Shown one piece after another: positions 1-8,680 of a DNA stretch of 64,000 bases. The notes under the pieces were generated by a model. The model worked only from the letters and a program-made list of their open reading frames with translations, had not been told where the DNA came from and did not search any database. Numbering within the stretch: the stretch's first letter is position 1; the number at the start of each line of letters is the position of its first letter. Both the position numbers and the translations under genes were made by a program. Source of the DNA: Bradyrhizobium sp. (GTDB lineage: Bacteria; Pseudomonadota; Alphaproteobacteria; Rhizobiales; Xanthobacteraceae); NCBI RefSeq assembly GCF_004799405.1, contig NZ_SSMW01000151.1:1-64000 (forward strand). The letters run 5' to 3'.

Positions 1-2770
1 AGACGTTCACCTGGTTGGTGTTGGTCAGCTTGCCGCTGTTCAGCGACGCCGTCGTGCCCTCAAGGTCCAGCGTCCCCTTGTTGGTGACCTGGCCGCCCGT
101 GATCGACGCCCCGTTCAGGGTCAGTATCGCACCAAGATCGATGGTGACCTGGCCGGAATTGGCGACATCGACCAGAACATTGAGCGTGCCGCCGGATACT
201 TCGATGGTCCCCGAGCTAAAATTCGTGATCGTACTTAGACCTTTGAAGTCGCCGCCATCCTGCAGCGTAAGCTGGCCGTAATTCTGCAGCGAGCTCTGAT
301 CCAGCACTTCCATCAAGCCGCCAACGGTGATGGTCCCGTAATTATCGACAATGGAGTCGGCGCCGAGACTGATCCCGACCCCGTCGACGCCGGCGCCAAC
401 CGTCAGAGTGCCGTTATTGATCAGCGTCGGAGAATTGGTGAACAGAGTGCCGAAGTCATTCATCGTCAGCGAATTGGCGTACGCCACTGTCGTTGCGTCG
501 ATCGTGACCGGGTAATACGGCGTCTTCCCTTGCAGCTGATCGGTAATGATGATGACATCACTGCTTGCGGTCGGAACCGTTCCGGTTTCCCAGTTCGACC
601 CTTCGTTCCAGTCCCCCGGATTGGGTAAGCCGTTTCCAACGGTGTCGATCCAGACAACTGCGGCCGCGTCGGTACCAGTAATCGTGACGACGACGTCCTG
701 AGTGGAAGTTGCGCCCTGTGAATCCGTCACGATCACCGTATAGGTGAGGGTCAGCGTCTCTCCCAAGGGAATGAAATCCGCGAGGAAGGCTTTGAGTTCG
801 GCCAGCTGCCAGGTGATGGTTCCCGTACCCGTTCCCGTGCTGTCGGTGGTGACGGATGCGGAGAGGGCCGTTTCAAAAACCGCGAACGGGCCCGGGAAGT
901 CGGCCTCGAGTGCCGCCAGAGTGAGGGTGGTGCCGCTCAGCGACGCACCCGTCAGGTCCGTCGAAACAATCGTATGGGTGTCGGTCAGGTCGGGGTCGGT
1001 GAACGTGAACGTTCCCGACTCTGTATATGTCAGCGTTCCCGGCGCATTGTTCACATTGACGCCAGTGGTCTCCGACGTGGGGGCGAGGTCGCCGCCTGGC
1101 GTGAACTTGCCGCCGGCAAAATTGATGGTTTGCGGCCCGGTGGTAATGACCGGAGCGTCATTGGTGCCGGTGATCGTGATCGTGAACGTAACGAGTGTCT
1201 TTAAATTATCCGGCGCGAAATTCGAATCGACTTCCGCCGTGTAAGTCAGCGTCAGCGTCTCGCCGGCGGCTAGGAAGTCGAAATTCTTGTCGGCGAGACT
1301 GTAAGTCCAGGTCGCCGTACCGACATTGCTGTTCCCCCGGGTGGCAACCACGACAAGCGGGGTTTCCACCGCGACGATGTCTGGGGCGATGTCCGCCAGT
1401 ACCTGTGCCAACTGCGATGGCGAGAGGTTCGCGGTGTTGCCCTGGTAGGTGAACGAGGTGAACGCTGTCGTGGCCGTCGGATGGTCGCCGCGGTTAATGT
1501 CATTAAACTGGATTAGACCGGAAACCGTATCCAGTGCCGGACTGCCGGTAACGTGAACGCCGAGGAGCTCGCTGAAGGCGTTACCGGAGACGAGGACCGT
1601 GGGCGCAATAGGGACGTGATTAAGGGTGTTGTCCGGCGGCGTCACGCTTGTGCCGCCCGATGATTTGCCCGTGAAAACGAGAGTGGGGAGCACAACGTCT
1701 TGCTGACCGGGGGGGACAAAATTGATTGGTTGCAGCGAAGGTGGCGTGCTCGATCCGGTTCCGCCTGTGCCGGTTGGATTTGCGTTAGGCCCCGCCGCGT
1801 AGGAATGGAGCGCCTCCTGCTGGAACTTCCGTAATTCCTCCATTCGCGCGGGACTATTTGCAAGGACGCTGATGGACCCCTTCCCAACGATCACTGTTTG
1901 TCCAGGATCATCAAGGGTGTAGTGTCGACCATCCCTCATAAGGAGATCTACTACGCCGTTCAGCTGCAGGTCTTTGGCCGTTATGTCGTCGTCATCCAGG
2001 GAATCCGACGGTGGGAGTTGCGCGGCCTCGACTTCCTCCAGAAGCGATAAAATCAGCGCGGTGAGGGACAGCATGCCGATCCCGCCGGTACGGGCGCGGC
2101 TCCGAATGGTTCCAACAGGCGTGTCGATACTGACGCAACTGGTCTTGGGAACTTGGCCGACAGCGAAAGCGAAGGACCCTTGGACCAGACTGAGCAGCGA
2201 AGAATCGCCCGACCCGTTCGGGTCGTAAGCCGTTTCGTTGAGCACCATTCTCGCGTTCGACGAAAGTTCGAACACAGCATCGGTGAAAGTGATGCCCAGT
2301 TGCGAGTCCGATCCAGTCTGGACGATGTCGCCCTTATGAACATTGCAGCCCATGCTCAGGACGATGGACACTCCGTTGCGGATGACAGTCGCGCTTCCGG
2401 TGAGTTTCGTTACATGGCCGATGACCTTGGCGGCATCCGACGCGCCTCCTGCCTCGGCGTACTCAACCTGCCCTGTCAACGCGTTGACAAGATCGCCGTT
2501 GAGGTGGGCGCCGTCGGGAGACGCCAACGCAGCGCGCTTCTCGCCCTTGAAGTAATCCTGCAGAACCAGTTCGTGGCCGTCCTTGGAAAGAATGAGGTCG
2601 ACGCCGGACCGCTTGAAATCTGCGTTGAAAAGCAGCTCCGCATCAGAGACGATAATTGCATCCGAAGGAACGGGCGAAACGGTCTCGAAATGGCTGAGCG
2701 CGCCGGAATGCGAATGCGCACCCAGACCGTCCTCAGGCAGCTTCGCGTCAAATTTGCCAACGAAGTTCAA
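1..2770 (-). CDS. Large FecR-domain/VCBS-repeat surface adhesin, C-terminus beyond window
   Basis: Partial: the frame is open without a stop from 2770 to the left edge (at least 923 codons). An in-frame stop lies just upstream, and the only usual start codon is TTG at 2768-2770, preceded by GGTGG. There is no signal peptide, as expected for type I-secreted LapA-like adhesins. Residues about 116-225 form a FecR-like domain (IDTPVG at 215). Residues about 250-450 are a Pro/Thr/Gly-rich linker. VCBS-type repeats follow, with TNDAPVI at about 536 and ITGTDAA near 697. A passenger-type motif (WNEGSNWETGTVP) lies near 715-730, followed by repetitive beta-helix-like sequence. The role is inferred to be a cell-surface adhesin or biofilm protein. 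A divergent LapG-type peptidase gene lies about 630 bp away. Family-level confidence is high; the exact start and function are uncertain. Confidence 0.85.
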   Translation of the reverse strand, partial: MNFVGKFDAKLPEDGLGAHSHSGALSHFETVSPVPSDAIIVSDAELLFNADFKRSGVDLILSKDGHELVLQDYFKGEKRAALASPDGAHLNGDLVNALTGQVEYAEAGGASDAAKVIGHVTKLTGSATVIRNGVSIVLSMGCNVHKGDIVQTGSDSQLGITFTDAVFELSSNARMVLNETAYDPNGSGDSSLLSLVQGSFAFAVGQVPKTSCVSIDTPVGTIRSRARTGGIGMLSLTALILSLLEEVEAAQLPPSDSLDDDDITAKDLQLNGVVDLLMRDGRHYTLDDPGQTVIVGKGSISVLANSPARMEELRKFQQEALHSYAAGPNANPTGTGGTGSSTPPSLQPINFVPPGQQDVVLPTLVFTGKSSGGTSVTPPDNTLNHVPIAPTVLVSGNAFSELLGVHVTGSPALDTVSGLIQFNDINRGDHPTATTAFTSFTYQGNTANLSPSQLAQVLADIAPDIVAVETPLVVVATRGNSNVGTATWTYSLADKNFDFLAAGETLTLTYTAEVDSNFAPDNLKTLVTFTITITGTNDAPVITTGPQTINFAGGKFTPGGDLAPTSETTGVNVNNAPGTLTYTESGTFTFTDPDLTDTHTIVSTDLTGASLSGTTLTLAALEADFPGPFAVFETALSASVTTDSTGTGTGTITWQLAELKAFLADFIPLGETLTLTYTVIVTDSQGATSTQDVVVTITGTDAAAVVWIDTVGNGLPNPGDWNEGSNWETGTVPTASSDVIIITDQLQGKTPYYPVTIDATTVAYANSLTMNDFGTLFTNSPTLINNGTLTVGAGVDGVGISLGADSIVDNYGTITVGGLMEVLDQSSLQNYGQLTLQDGGDFKGLSTITNFSSGTIEVSGGTLNVLVDVANSGQVTIDLGAILTLNGASITGGQVTNKGTLDLEGTTASLNSGKLTNTNQVNV

Positions 2771-3396
2771 TGTGACGCCACCGTATAAGGTTAAAATTTA
2801 TATAATTTTCCCAAGTCTAAAGCTTTCGTACCACCGGGAAACGGATTGCGAAACCATCTCGTGCTTTTTGGAACCCTCGTGCAGACCTATCCTGTAGAAC
2901 CGCTGGCAAACTGTCGACCCTCGAAACCTAGAACAGACGCGGTATTCCGGACCACTGTCATCAATAGACGACGGTATTGTCAGGAAAAACGAAGTTTAGT
3001 GGATTCACTTTAATGTATAAATTAAACGCCAATACTTTTACTAACTTTTCAAACCTCCCCTTGCAAAGGATATTGGGCCGATTTTTCCGATAAAACTGTG
3101 ATCTGGATAACCAAAAGTGATGATTGCGATTAAATTAGCTATGTCCAACGAAAGCGCTGAAAACAACCATCGCACCGCGACTCCCTGCCTCCCTCATTGG
3201 CGGGGGGGGCTTTGGCCTCCGGAACCGAAGGTCCGTAAAATCTTCAACAAATTGGCGAGACTGATTTCAGCCTGTTTCATGCTTTCCGGCCCAACGGAGC
3301 AGACTTTAAGCAAAAGAAAAGTTCCGCCGCTCATCATCCGCTGCGAAACGATCCGGTCACGAGCTGGCTAATCAAGGCCTCGCCGATGCTCCGGAC
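2771..3396. other. Long AT-rich divergent intergenic region
   Basis: About 630 bp separate the adhesin (leftward) from the LapG-like peptidase (rightward). The region is visibly richer in A and T than its flanks, has no convincing coding sequence, and probably carries promoters for both genes. A run of eight G lies at 3202-3209. A short 84-codon frame at 3117-3371 has no recognisable domain or ribosome site, and I do not call it a gene. Confidence 0.5.
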
Positions 3397-4209
3397 ATGG
3401 GGCGTCAGATGATGGGGATTTTCGGTCATTCGCACGCGTTGCGTGCCGTCATGCTTGCTTTGGGCATCGCCTGGTTCGCGCCAGCAGCGGAGCTTACAGC
3501 CGGAACGTTGTTTACGCCCGGCGCGGCGGCCCTGGTCAGGAAGTCGGCCGAGCCCTTCGGAGTGTTTACCACGCACGTGTACGGCGGCGGCTTGCTCGAA
3601 AAATGGCTCACTGTCGAGCGCGAACTTGATGACGAAAGGGTGCAACTGGCACTGTGCGACGGCGACCGCGAGCGCTGCGTATCTACCGCCGCGCTTCAAT
3701 TTCTGGCCATTGTGGACGCCGGAAGGGCTCGGGAGGGCCGTACCCGTCTCGGCGAAATCAATCGCGCGATCAATCTGGCGATCAGGCCGATAAGCGATCT
3801 GGCCCAGTGGGGCGAAGTCGATGTGTGGAGTCCGCCGCTGGTCACGTTCGCGCATGGCGCGGGAGATTGCGAGGATTACGCGATCGCAAAATTGGTCGCA
3901 TTGCTTATGGCCGGCGTTTCGCCCGACGACCTGCGGATCGTGGTCATGCACGACACCATTCACGACGAGGATCACGCCGTCGCCGCGGCGCGGCTAGACG
4001 GCCATTGGCTCACGCTGGACAATCGCCACATGGCTATGGTCGAGGACGCGTCCGTCAGGAACTACCGGCCGTTGTTTGTCATCGATCAACACGGCGTCAT
4101 GCAGTATGTCGACACAGATCTGCAGCTCGCGCAATCCGCAGCGTCTAACTCGGATGTTCAGCGCGACTTGATCTCATCTTCCAACGACGTGATCTCATCC
4201 TCCAACTAA
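3397..4209 (+). CDS. LapG-type transglutaminase-like cysteine peptidase (BTLCP family)
   Basis: 270 aa. A hydrophobic N-terminus (about residues 14-32) suggests export to the periplasm. The catalytic triad expected for this family is visible: Cys158 in GDCEDYAIAK, His193 in DEDHAV, and Asp208 in LTLDN. Family members such as LapG cut the N-terminal module of large adhesins and release them from the cell surface, under control of the c-di-GMP receptor LapD. No LapD is visible in this window. The divergent giant adhesin is the likely substrate; that is inference from position. ATG at 3409 or 3412 are alternative starts. The C-terminus ends in a duplicated ISSSN motif from a short tandem DNA repeat. 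Confidence 0.85.
   Translation: MGRQMMGIFGHSHALRAVMLALGIAWFAPAAELTAGTLFTPGAAALVRKSAEPFGVFTTHVYGGGLLEKWLTVERELDDERVQLALCDGDRERCVSTAALQFLAIVDAGRAREGRTRLGEINRAINLAIRPISDLAQWGEVDVWSPPLVTFAHGAGDCEDYAIAKLVALLMAGVSPDDLRIVVMHDTIHDEDHAVAAARLDGHWLTLDNRHMAMVEDASVRNYRPLFVIDQHGVMQYVDTDLQLAQSAASNSDVQRDLISSSNDVISSSN
4170..4206 (+). repeat. Short tandem duplication at the peptidase C-terminus
   Basis: TGATCTCATC(T/C)TCCAAC occurs twice, separated by GACG, giving the repeated tail ISSSN-DV-ISSSN just before the stop. It looks like a recent slippage duplication. Confidence 0.6.
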
Positions 4210-4563
4210 GGAAGCCGGATTGGGACGGTCTGCAGCGAGCCGCGGTTAGGCGCCTGAAGGCGGCCGTTCGACGGGATGTTGGCGTAGCAACGCTTTATCG
4301 AGGCTTGGTTTACAAGCAAAGCGGGGGCTAGCCGTACTGTTTCTTGCCAAATTGTCTAAGTCTCTGATAATAGGGCGATTTTAGCAACTCTCTGGAGTAA
4401 ACTCATCTTTTGATGAAGCCGATGAAGTCAATTTGCGGCTATTTGTTGATGAAACATTACTATGCTACAGTCCCGCTGCATATTTTATCGTAAGTTCAGA
4501 AGGCTAGGATAGAATCGAATTTTTTGTACCCGATATGCTCCCTTCTCAAGGAGGAGGAGGATC
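4210..4563. other. Intergenic region upstream of the small FecR gene
   Basis: About 350 bp with no supported gene; AT-rich in its second half. It ends in an unusually strong ribosome-binding site (AAGGAGGAGGAGG) directly before the ATG at 4564, suggesting high translation of the FecR-domain protein. Confidence 0.5.
4344..4371 (+). promoter_or_regulatory. Candidate sigma70-type promoter for the FecR gene
   Basis: TTGCCA at 4344-4349 and GATAAT at 4366-4371 are separated by 16 bp. The pair resembles the -35/-10 consensus. It lies about 190 bp upstream of the start at 4564. Read by eye only. Confidence 0.3.
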
Positions 4564-5217
4564 ATGTATTTGCATACGATTACCGTGCTGGCCTTTGTTT
4601 CGCTTGCCCCCGGTTTTTTACCTGGTCCGGCTCAAGCGCAAAGCGATCCTGCCCAACCCGCCGTTCAGAACGCGGCATCGAGCCCCATTGGAAAAGTTAT
4701 AGCCGCCACGGGTTCGGTCACAATTGAACATGTAAACGCGGTGGTAGTTCAGGCGAATGTCGGCAGTCAAGCCGGCCAGGCAAAAGTTGGCGATCTCGTC
4801 TACCAGGGCGATGTGGTTCGGACCGGAGCCGATGGCCGGGTGAGCATCAACTTTGCTGATGACACCTCATTTAATCTGTCGAACAACGCCAACATGGTTT
4901 TGAACGAGTTCGTGTACGATCCAAAGGGGAAGTCCAATTCGACCTTGTTCAACCTGAGCAAGGGAGCGTTCACTTTTGTGGCTGGCAAGATAGCGAAGAC
5001 TGGCGACATGAAAATTGACACTCCGGTCGCCACCATGGGGATTCGGGGCACCACGCCGCACGTCGAAATTTCGGAGGATGGTACAGCCAAATTCTCGACC
5101 CTTATTGAAGAGGGAAAGAGTAAGGTTGCGAAAAAGCTTGGCGCAGCGCCCCCGGCTCAGCAACTCCAGCAAAAACCCGATCAGAAATTGAATTTGAACA
5201 TCTGTCGAGGGTGCTAG
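4564..5217 (+). CDS. Secreted FecR-domain protein
   Basis: 217 aa. It has a clear signal peptide with a likely cut after residue 25 (PAQA|Q). A FecR domain spans about residues 55-165 and contains the motif DTPVATMGIRGT. This domain is known from anti-sigma regulators of iron uptake, but it also occurs as a stand-alone or N-terminal module in secreted proteins. Here there is no transmembrane anchor, sigma factor or TonB receptor nearby, so a role in iron signalling is not supported. The domain is clearly similar to the one in the adhesin at the left edge (shared MVLNE and YDP motifs) and better preserved. The tail is Gln-rich and ends in CRGC. Confidence 0.85.
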   Translation: MYLHTITVLAFVSLAPGFLPGPAQAQSDPAQPAVQNAASSPIGKVIAATGSVTIEHVNAVVVQANVGSQAGQAKVGDLVYQGDVVRTGADGRVSINFADDTSFNLSNNANMVLNEFVYDPKGKSNSTLFNLSKGAFTFVAGKIAKTGDMKIDTPVATMGIRGTTPHVEISEDGTAKFSTLIEEGKSKVAKKLGAAPPAQQLQQKPDQKLNLNICRGC

Positions 5218-5320
5218 AACTGCCGCTGTGGCGCAGGCAGTTCTCGGTGCGAGAGTTGCCATATACGACGGGCTACAACGTACTGCTTGCCAAAGCCACT
5301 ATCCGAAGAGTCGGGGAGTT

Positions 5321-6181
5321 ATGGAATCTGTTGCAAGGGGAACAATCATCAACGGCGTGGCGCCTATCCTCATCCTGCTACTGCTTGGGACACCGGCAGC
5401 GCCGCAAAACCCTACCACCAGGAGCCTTCTCGAGAACCTCGCGTTGTGCAACGGAAGCGATCGCACCTCGCCTGAACCCCAAATCATTGGCTGCACGGCG
5501 GTGATCGATTCGGTGGGCGAACGCGCGCCGGCTGCGGCTATGGCCTACAATAATCGTGGCGATGCCTATACCACAAAGGGGGACTACGACCGCGCCGTTA
5601 AGGATTTCGATCAATCGATAAAGCTTAATCCAGCTGACGCCAAGCCCTTCAACAACCGCGGCGTAGCTTACTCGAAGACGGGCGAATACGATCTCGCGCT
5701 CAAGGATTTCGAAGAGGCGATCAGGCTCGACCCCAACTACGCAAAGGCCTTTATTAATCGTGCCGAAACCTACGAAAAAAAGAACGCATACGATCTCGCG
5801 GCCCGCGACTATGATGAGGCGATTCGTCTTGACCCCGGCTTGAAAGCCGCCTGGAGTGGACGATGTTGGACCCGCGCCATCCTTGGTGAACTGCAGGCGG
5901 CGCTGGAGGACTGCAATCGGGCGCTTCAGTCGGAGCCGACCGATGCCGCGACATTTGACTCCCGAGCGTTGACCTACATGAAGATGGGCCGATTCGACCC
6001 AGCTATCGACGATTATAATTCTGCACTGCGGCTGGAGCCAAAGCTGGCCAGCGCGCTCTATGGACGTGGTCTTGCCAAGCGCAAGAAGGGCGACGCCGTG
6101 GGCAGCGATGCCGACATGTCAGCGGCAAGGAAAATCCGGGCGAAGATTGGCGACGACTTCGCACGCTATGGCGTGCAGTAA
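5321..6181 (+). CDS. Secreted TPR-repeat protein
   Basis: 286 aa from ATG 5321, chosen because it gives an N-terminal hydrophobic signal (ILILLLLGTPAAP) and has GGGGAG just upstream. A longer frame from 5228 would put 31 unrelated residues in front. About six tetratricopeptide repeats cover residues 70-270, with typical patterns such as AYNNRGDAY and AIRLDP. TPR arrays act as protein-binding scaffolds, and this one is probably periplasmic. It follows the FecR gene by about 100 bp on the same strand and may be co-transcribed with it. The partner is unknown; a structural part in adhesin export or anchoring is a guess from position. Confidence 0.85.
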   Translation: MESVARGTIINGVAPILILLLLGTPAAPQNPTTRSLLENLALCNGSDRTSPEPQIIGCTAVIDSVGERAPAAAMAYNNRGDAYTTKGDYDRAVKDFDQSIKLNPADAKPFNNRGVAYSKTGEYDLALKDFEEAIRLDPNYAKAFINRAETYEKKNAYDLAARDYDEAIRLDPGLKAAWSGRCWTRAILGELQAALEDCNRALQSEPTDAATFDSRALTYMKMGRFDPAIDDYNSALRLEPKLASALYGRGLAKRKKGDAVGSDADMSAARKIRAKIGDDFARYGVQ

Positions 6182-6324
6182 TCGATCCAGCCTTTTGCTC
6201 TGACGCCCAAGCTCGTCGGCGGCTCCTGAGGCATCGGTGGGATTTGCCGCCCCCGATTCACCGCGCCGAAAGTTCTTGGGTCCATGGTTCGCAGCGAAAC
6301 CAGAACCTGGAATGCTCCGACACC

Positions 6325-7095
6325 ATGAAGCCCGGCGAATCCGCGCTGCAAGTGCGAGGGTTAACAAAGCGTTTCGATCGCCTCGCGGTCGACTCGCTCG
6401 ACCTCACCATCCGCACCGGCGAGTTCTATGCTCTGCTCGGGCCGAACGGCGCCGGCAAGACCACGACATTGCGCATGGTGGCCGGACTGCTGCGGCCCGA
6501 CGCCGGTTCGGTGTCGGTACTCGGCATCGACGCTTTGCGCGACTCCGTCGCCGCCAAGCAGGTCACGGCATGGGTATCCGACGAGCCGATGATCTACGAC
6601 AAGCTGACGCCGCTGGAATACCTCGAATTCGTCGCCGGCCTCTGGGGCATCGATCCCGCGGTGTCGGAACCAGCCGCGCGCGATCTGCTGGTCTCGCTCG
6701 GGCTGGAGCTGCATCTGCATGAACGCTGCGAGGGATTTTCCAAGGGCATGCGCCAGAAGGTCGCGCTCGCAGGAGCGCTGGTGCACGACCCGCGCCTGAT
6801 CATCCTCGACGAGCCCCTCACCGGCCTCGACGCCGTCTCCGCGCGCCACGTCAAGGGCTTGCTGCAGGAGCGCGTGCGCTCCGGCGGCACCGTCATCATG
6901 ACCACCCATATCCTGGAAGTGGCCGAGCGGATGGCCGACCGCATCGGCGTCATCGCCTCGGGACGGCTTGTCGCCGAAGGCACGCTGACCGAGCTGCGCC
7001 AGCAGAACGGTCAGAACGACACCAGCCTCGAGGACATGTTCATCGCGCTGGTCGATGTCGAGGCCGCCGCGGCAAGAGCTCGGCCGCGGCCCTGA
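6325..7095 (+). CDS. ABC transporter ATP-binding protein
   Basis: 256 aa from ATG 6325; an upstream in-frame ATG at 6244 gives a non-conserved extension. Walker A GPNGAGKTT is at residues 39-47. The signature is FSKGMRQK rather than the classical LSGGQ, followed by Walker B LIILDEP and the D-loop TGLD. This variant signature is common in ATPases of EcsA/YbhF-like exporters. The next gene is its membrane partner, starting about 50 bp on or less. Substrate unknown. Confidence 0.9.
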   Translation: MKPGESALQVRGLTKRFDRLAVDSLDLTIRTGEFYALLGPNGAGKTTTLRMVAGLLRPDAGSVSVLGIDALRDSVAAKQVTAWVSDEPMIYDKLTPLEYLEFVAGLWGIDPAVSEPAARDLLVSLGLELHLHERCEGFSKGMRQKVALAGALVHDPRLIILDEPLTGLDAVSARHVKGLLQERVRSGGTVIMTTHILEVAERMADRIGVIASGRLVAEGTLTELRQQNGQNDTSLEDMFIALVDVEAAAARARPRP

Positions 7096-7145
7096 CCTGG
7101 TTTGCCCGGCACGAGATCCGGCTGGCATGGCGCGAATGGCTGGCG

Positions 7146-8594
7146 ATGATGACGGCCGGCCGCTGGAAAAAACGCAGCGCGCTGATAGGACTGATCGTGT
7201 TTGCCGCGGTCATGCATCTGCCGGCCTATGCCGTGATCGGCCGCTTTGCCGGCCCGCGAGGGCCGTTCGACAAATCCACCCTTATCGTCATCAGCGCGAC
7301 CCTGTTCCTGGCCTGGGCCCTGATGCTGTCGCAGGCGATCGAATCCGTGACGCGGGTGTTTTATGCGCGCGCCGATCTCGACCTGATCATGTCGTCGCCG
7401 GTCAGGCTGACCAACGTGTTTTCGGTTCGCATAGCGGCGATCGCGCTATCCGTCATCGCGATGGCCCTATTGCTGTCGGCGCCCTTTGTCGATGTCCTCA
7501 TGATCGGCGGCGGCTTCAGGTGGTTTTCGGCTTTCGGCGTCGTCATCGCCATCGGACTGTCGGCGGCGGCGATCGCGATCGCGGTCACCATCGTGCTGTT
7601 CTGGATGATCGGCCCGAGCCGGACGCGATTGGTCGCGCAAATTCTCGCCGCGATCATCGGCGCGGGTTTTGTGATCGCGTTGCAGATCGCCGCGATCCTG
7701 TCCTACGGCACGCTGTCGCGGTTTGCGGTTCTGACTTCGGACGCCGCGGCGGCGTTCGCACCGGACCTTGGGAGCGTGATCTGGTGGCCCGCGCGCGCCG
7801 CCCTCGGCGACGGCGAGGCGCTCGTGCTGTTGCTGTCCGCCGGACTCGTACTGCTCGGCGTTGTGATGGCGATTTTCTCGCCGCGGTTTGCCGATACCGT
7901 CGTCAGCGCTTCGTCGAACGCTTCGCCTGTTCAGCGCGGCTCGCGCGCTGCGCCGTTCCGTGCCGGTTCGCGGCAGCAGGCGCTGCGCTGGAAGGAATTC
8001 GTGCTGTTGCGGCGCGATCCTTGGCTGGTGTCGCAGACACTGATGCAATTGCTTTATCTGCTGCCGCCGGCGCTGATGCTGTGGCGGAGTTTCGCCAGCT
8101 CCGCCGCCATTGTGCTGGTCACGCCGGTTATCGTGATGGCGGCGGGCCAGCTCGCGGGTGGCCTCGCATGGCTTACGATATCCGGCGAAGACGCTTCCGA
8201 CCTGGTGGCGACCGCGCCGCTGCAGCCATCGCGCGTGATCCGCGCCAAGGTCGAGGTGGTGCTGGTCGCGATCGGCGTGATATTCGCGCCGCTGATCGCG
8301 GCACTTGTATTTGCCTCACCGTTGCAGGCCGCGGTCACCGCGTTCGGCGTCGTGACCGCGGCGGCATCGGCGACCGCGATACAGCTCTGGTTTCGCGTGC
8401 AGGCCCGGCGCAGCCAGTTTCGCCGCCGCCAGACCTCGTCGCGGCTGGCGACATTCGCGGAGGCCTTCTCCTCGATCGGATGGGCCGCGACCGCGGCACT
8501 GGCGCTGTCGATCCCCATCGCCGCGTTGATTACCGGCCTGATGACCGCTGCAATATTGGCGGCGACCTGGAAGATCAGCCCGCGGCGCGGCTGA
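7146..8594 (+). CDS. ABC transporter membrane (permease) subunit
   Basis: 482 aa from the first ATG, with about ten or more hydrophobic segments spread over the whole length. It pairs with the preceding ATPase to form an exporter of unknown substrate. The in-frame sequence upstream of the ATG (LTWFARHEIRLAWREWLA, from about 7092) looks like genuine coding sequence for this kind of permease, yet holds no ATG, GTG or TTG. The true start may therefore be further upstream, with a rare start codon or one overlapping the ATPase gene. A long overlapping frame across this gene is a high-GC shadow. Confidence 0.85.
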   Translation: MMTAGRWKKRSALIGLIVFAAVMHLPAYAVIGRFAGPRGPFDKSTLIVISATLFLAWALMLSQAIESVTRVFYARADLDLIMSSPVRLTNVFSVRIAAIALSVIAMALLLSAPFVDVLMIGGGFRWFSAFGVVIAIGLSAAAIAIAVTIVLFWMIGPSRTRLVAQILAAIIGAGFVIALQIAAILSYGTLSRFAVLTSDAAAAFAPDLGSVIWWPARAALGDGEALVLLLSAGLVLLGVVMAIFSPRFADTVVSASSNASPVQRGSRAAPFRAGSRQQALRWKEFVLLRRDPWLVSQTLMQLLYLLPPALMLWRSFASSAAIVLVTPVIVMAAGQLAGGLAWLTISGEDASDLVATAPLQPSRVIRAKVEVVLVAIGVIFAPLIAALVFASPLQAAVTAFGVVTAAASATAIQLWFRVQARRSQFRRRQTSSRLATFAEAFSSIGWAATAALALSIPIAALITGLMTAAILAATWKISPRRG

Positions 8595-8680
8595 TCGCAA
8601 GACGTCCTCTCCGACAAGTGATTGCCGCCGCAGGATTGCGCGATAGAGTACAGGCCTCACCGCGCGATGGGCCGTTGTCG

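Noticed and set aside
2153-2788. 211-codon frame antisense to the adhesin
   Set aside because: The opposite strand reads as a continuous FecR/VCBS protein; this frame has no recognisable feature.
3117-3371. 84-codon frame in the adhesin-peptidase gap
   Set aside because: No ribosome site, domain or signal; lies in a probable promoter region.
4564-5217. FecR protein as anti-sigma regulator of iron uptake
   Set aside because: No ECF sigma factor, TonB receptor or transmembrane anchor; it is a secreted protein.
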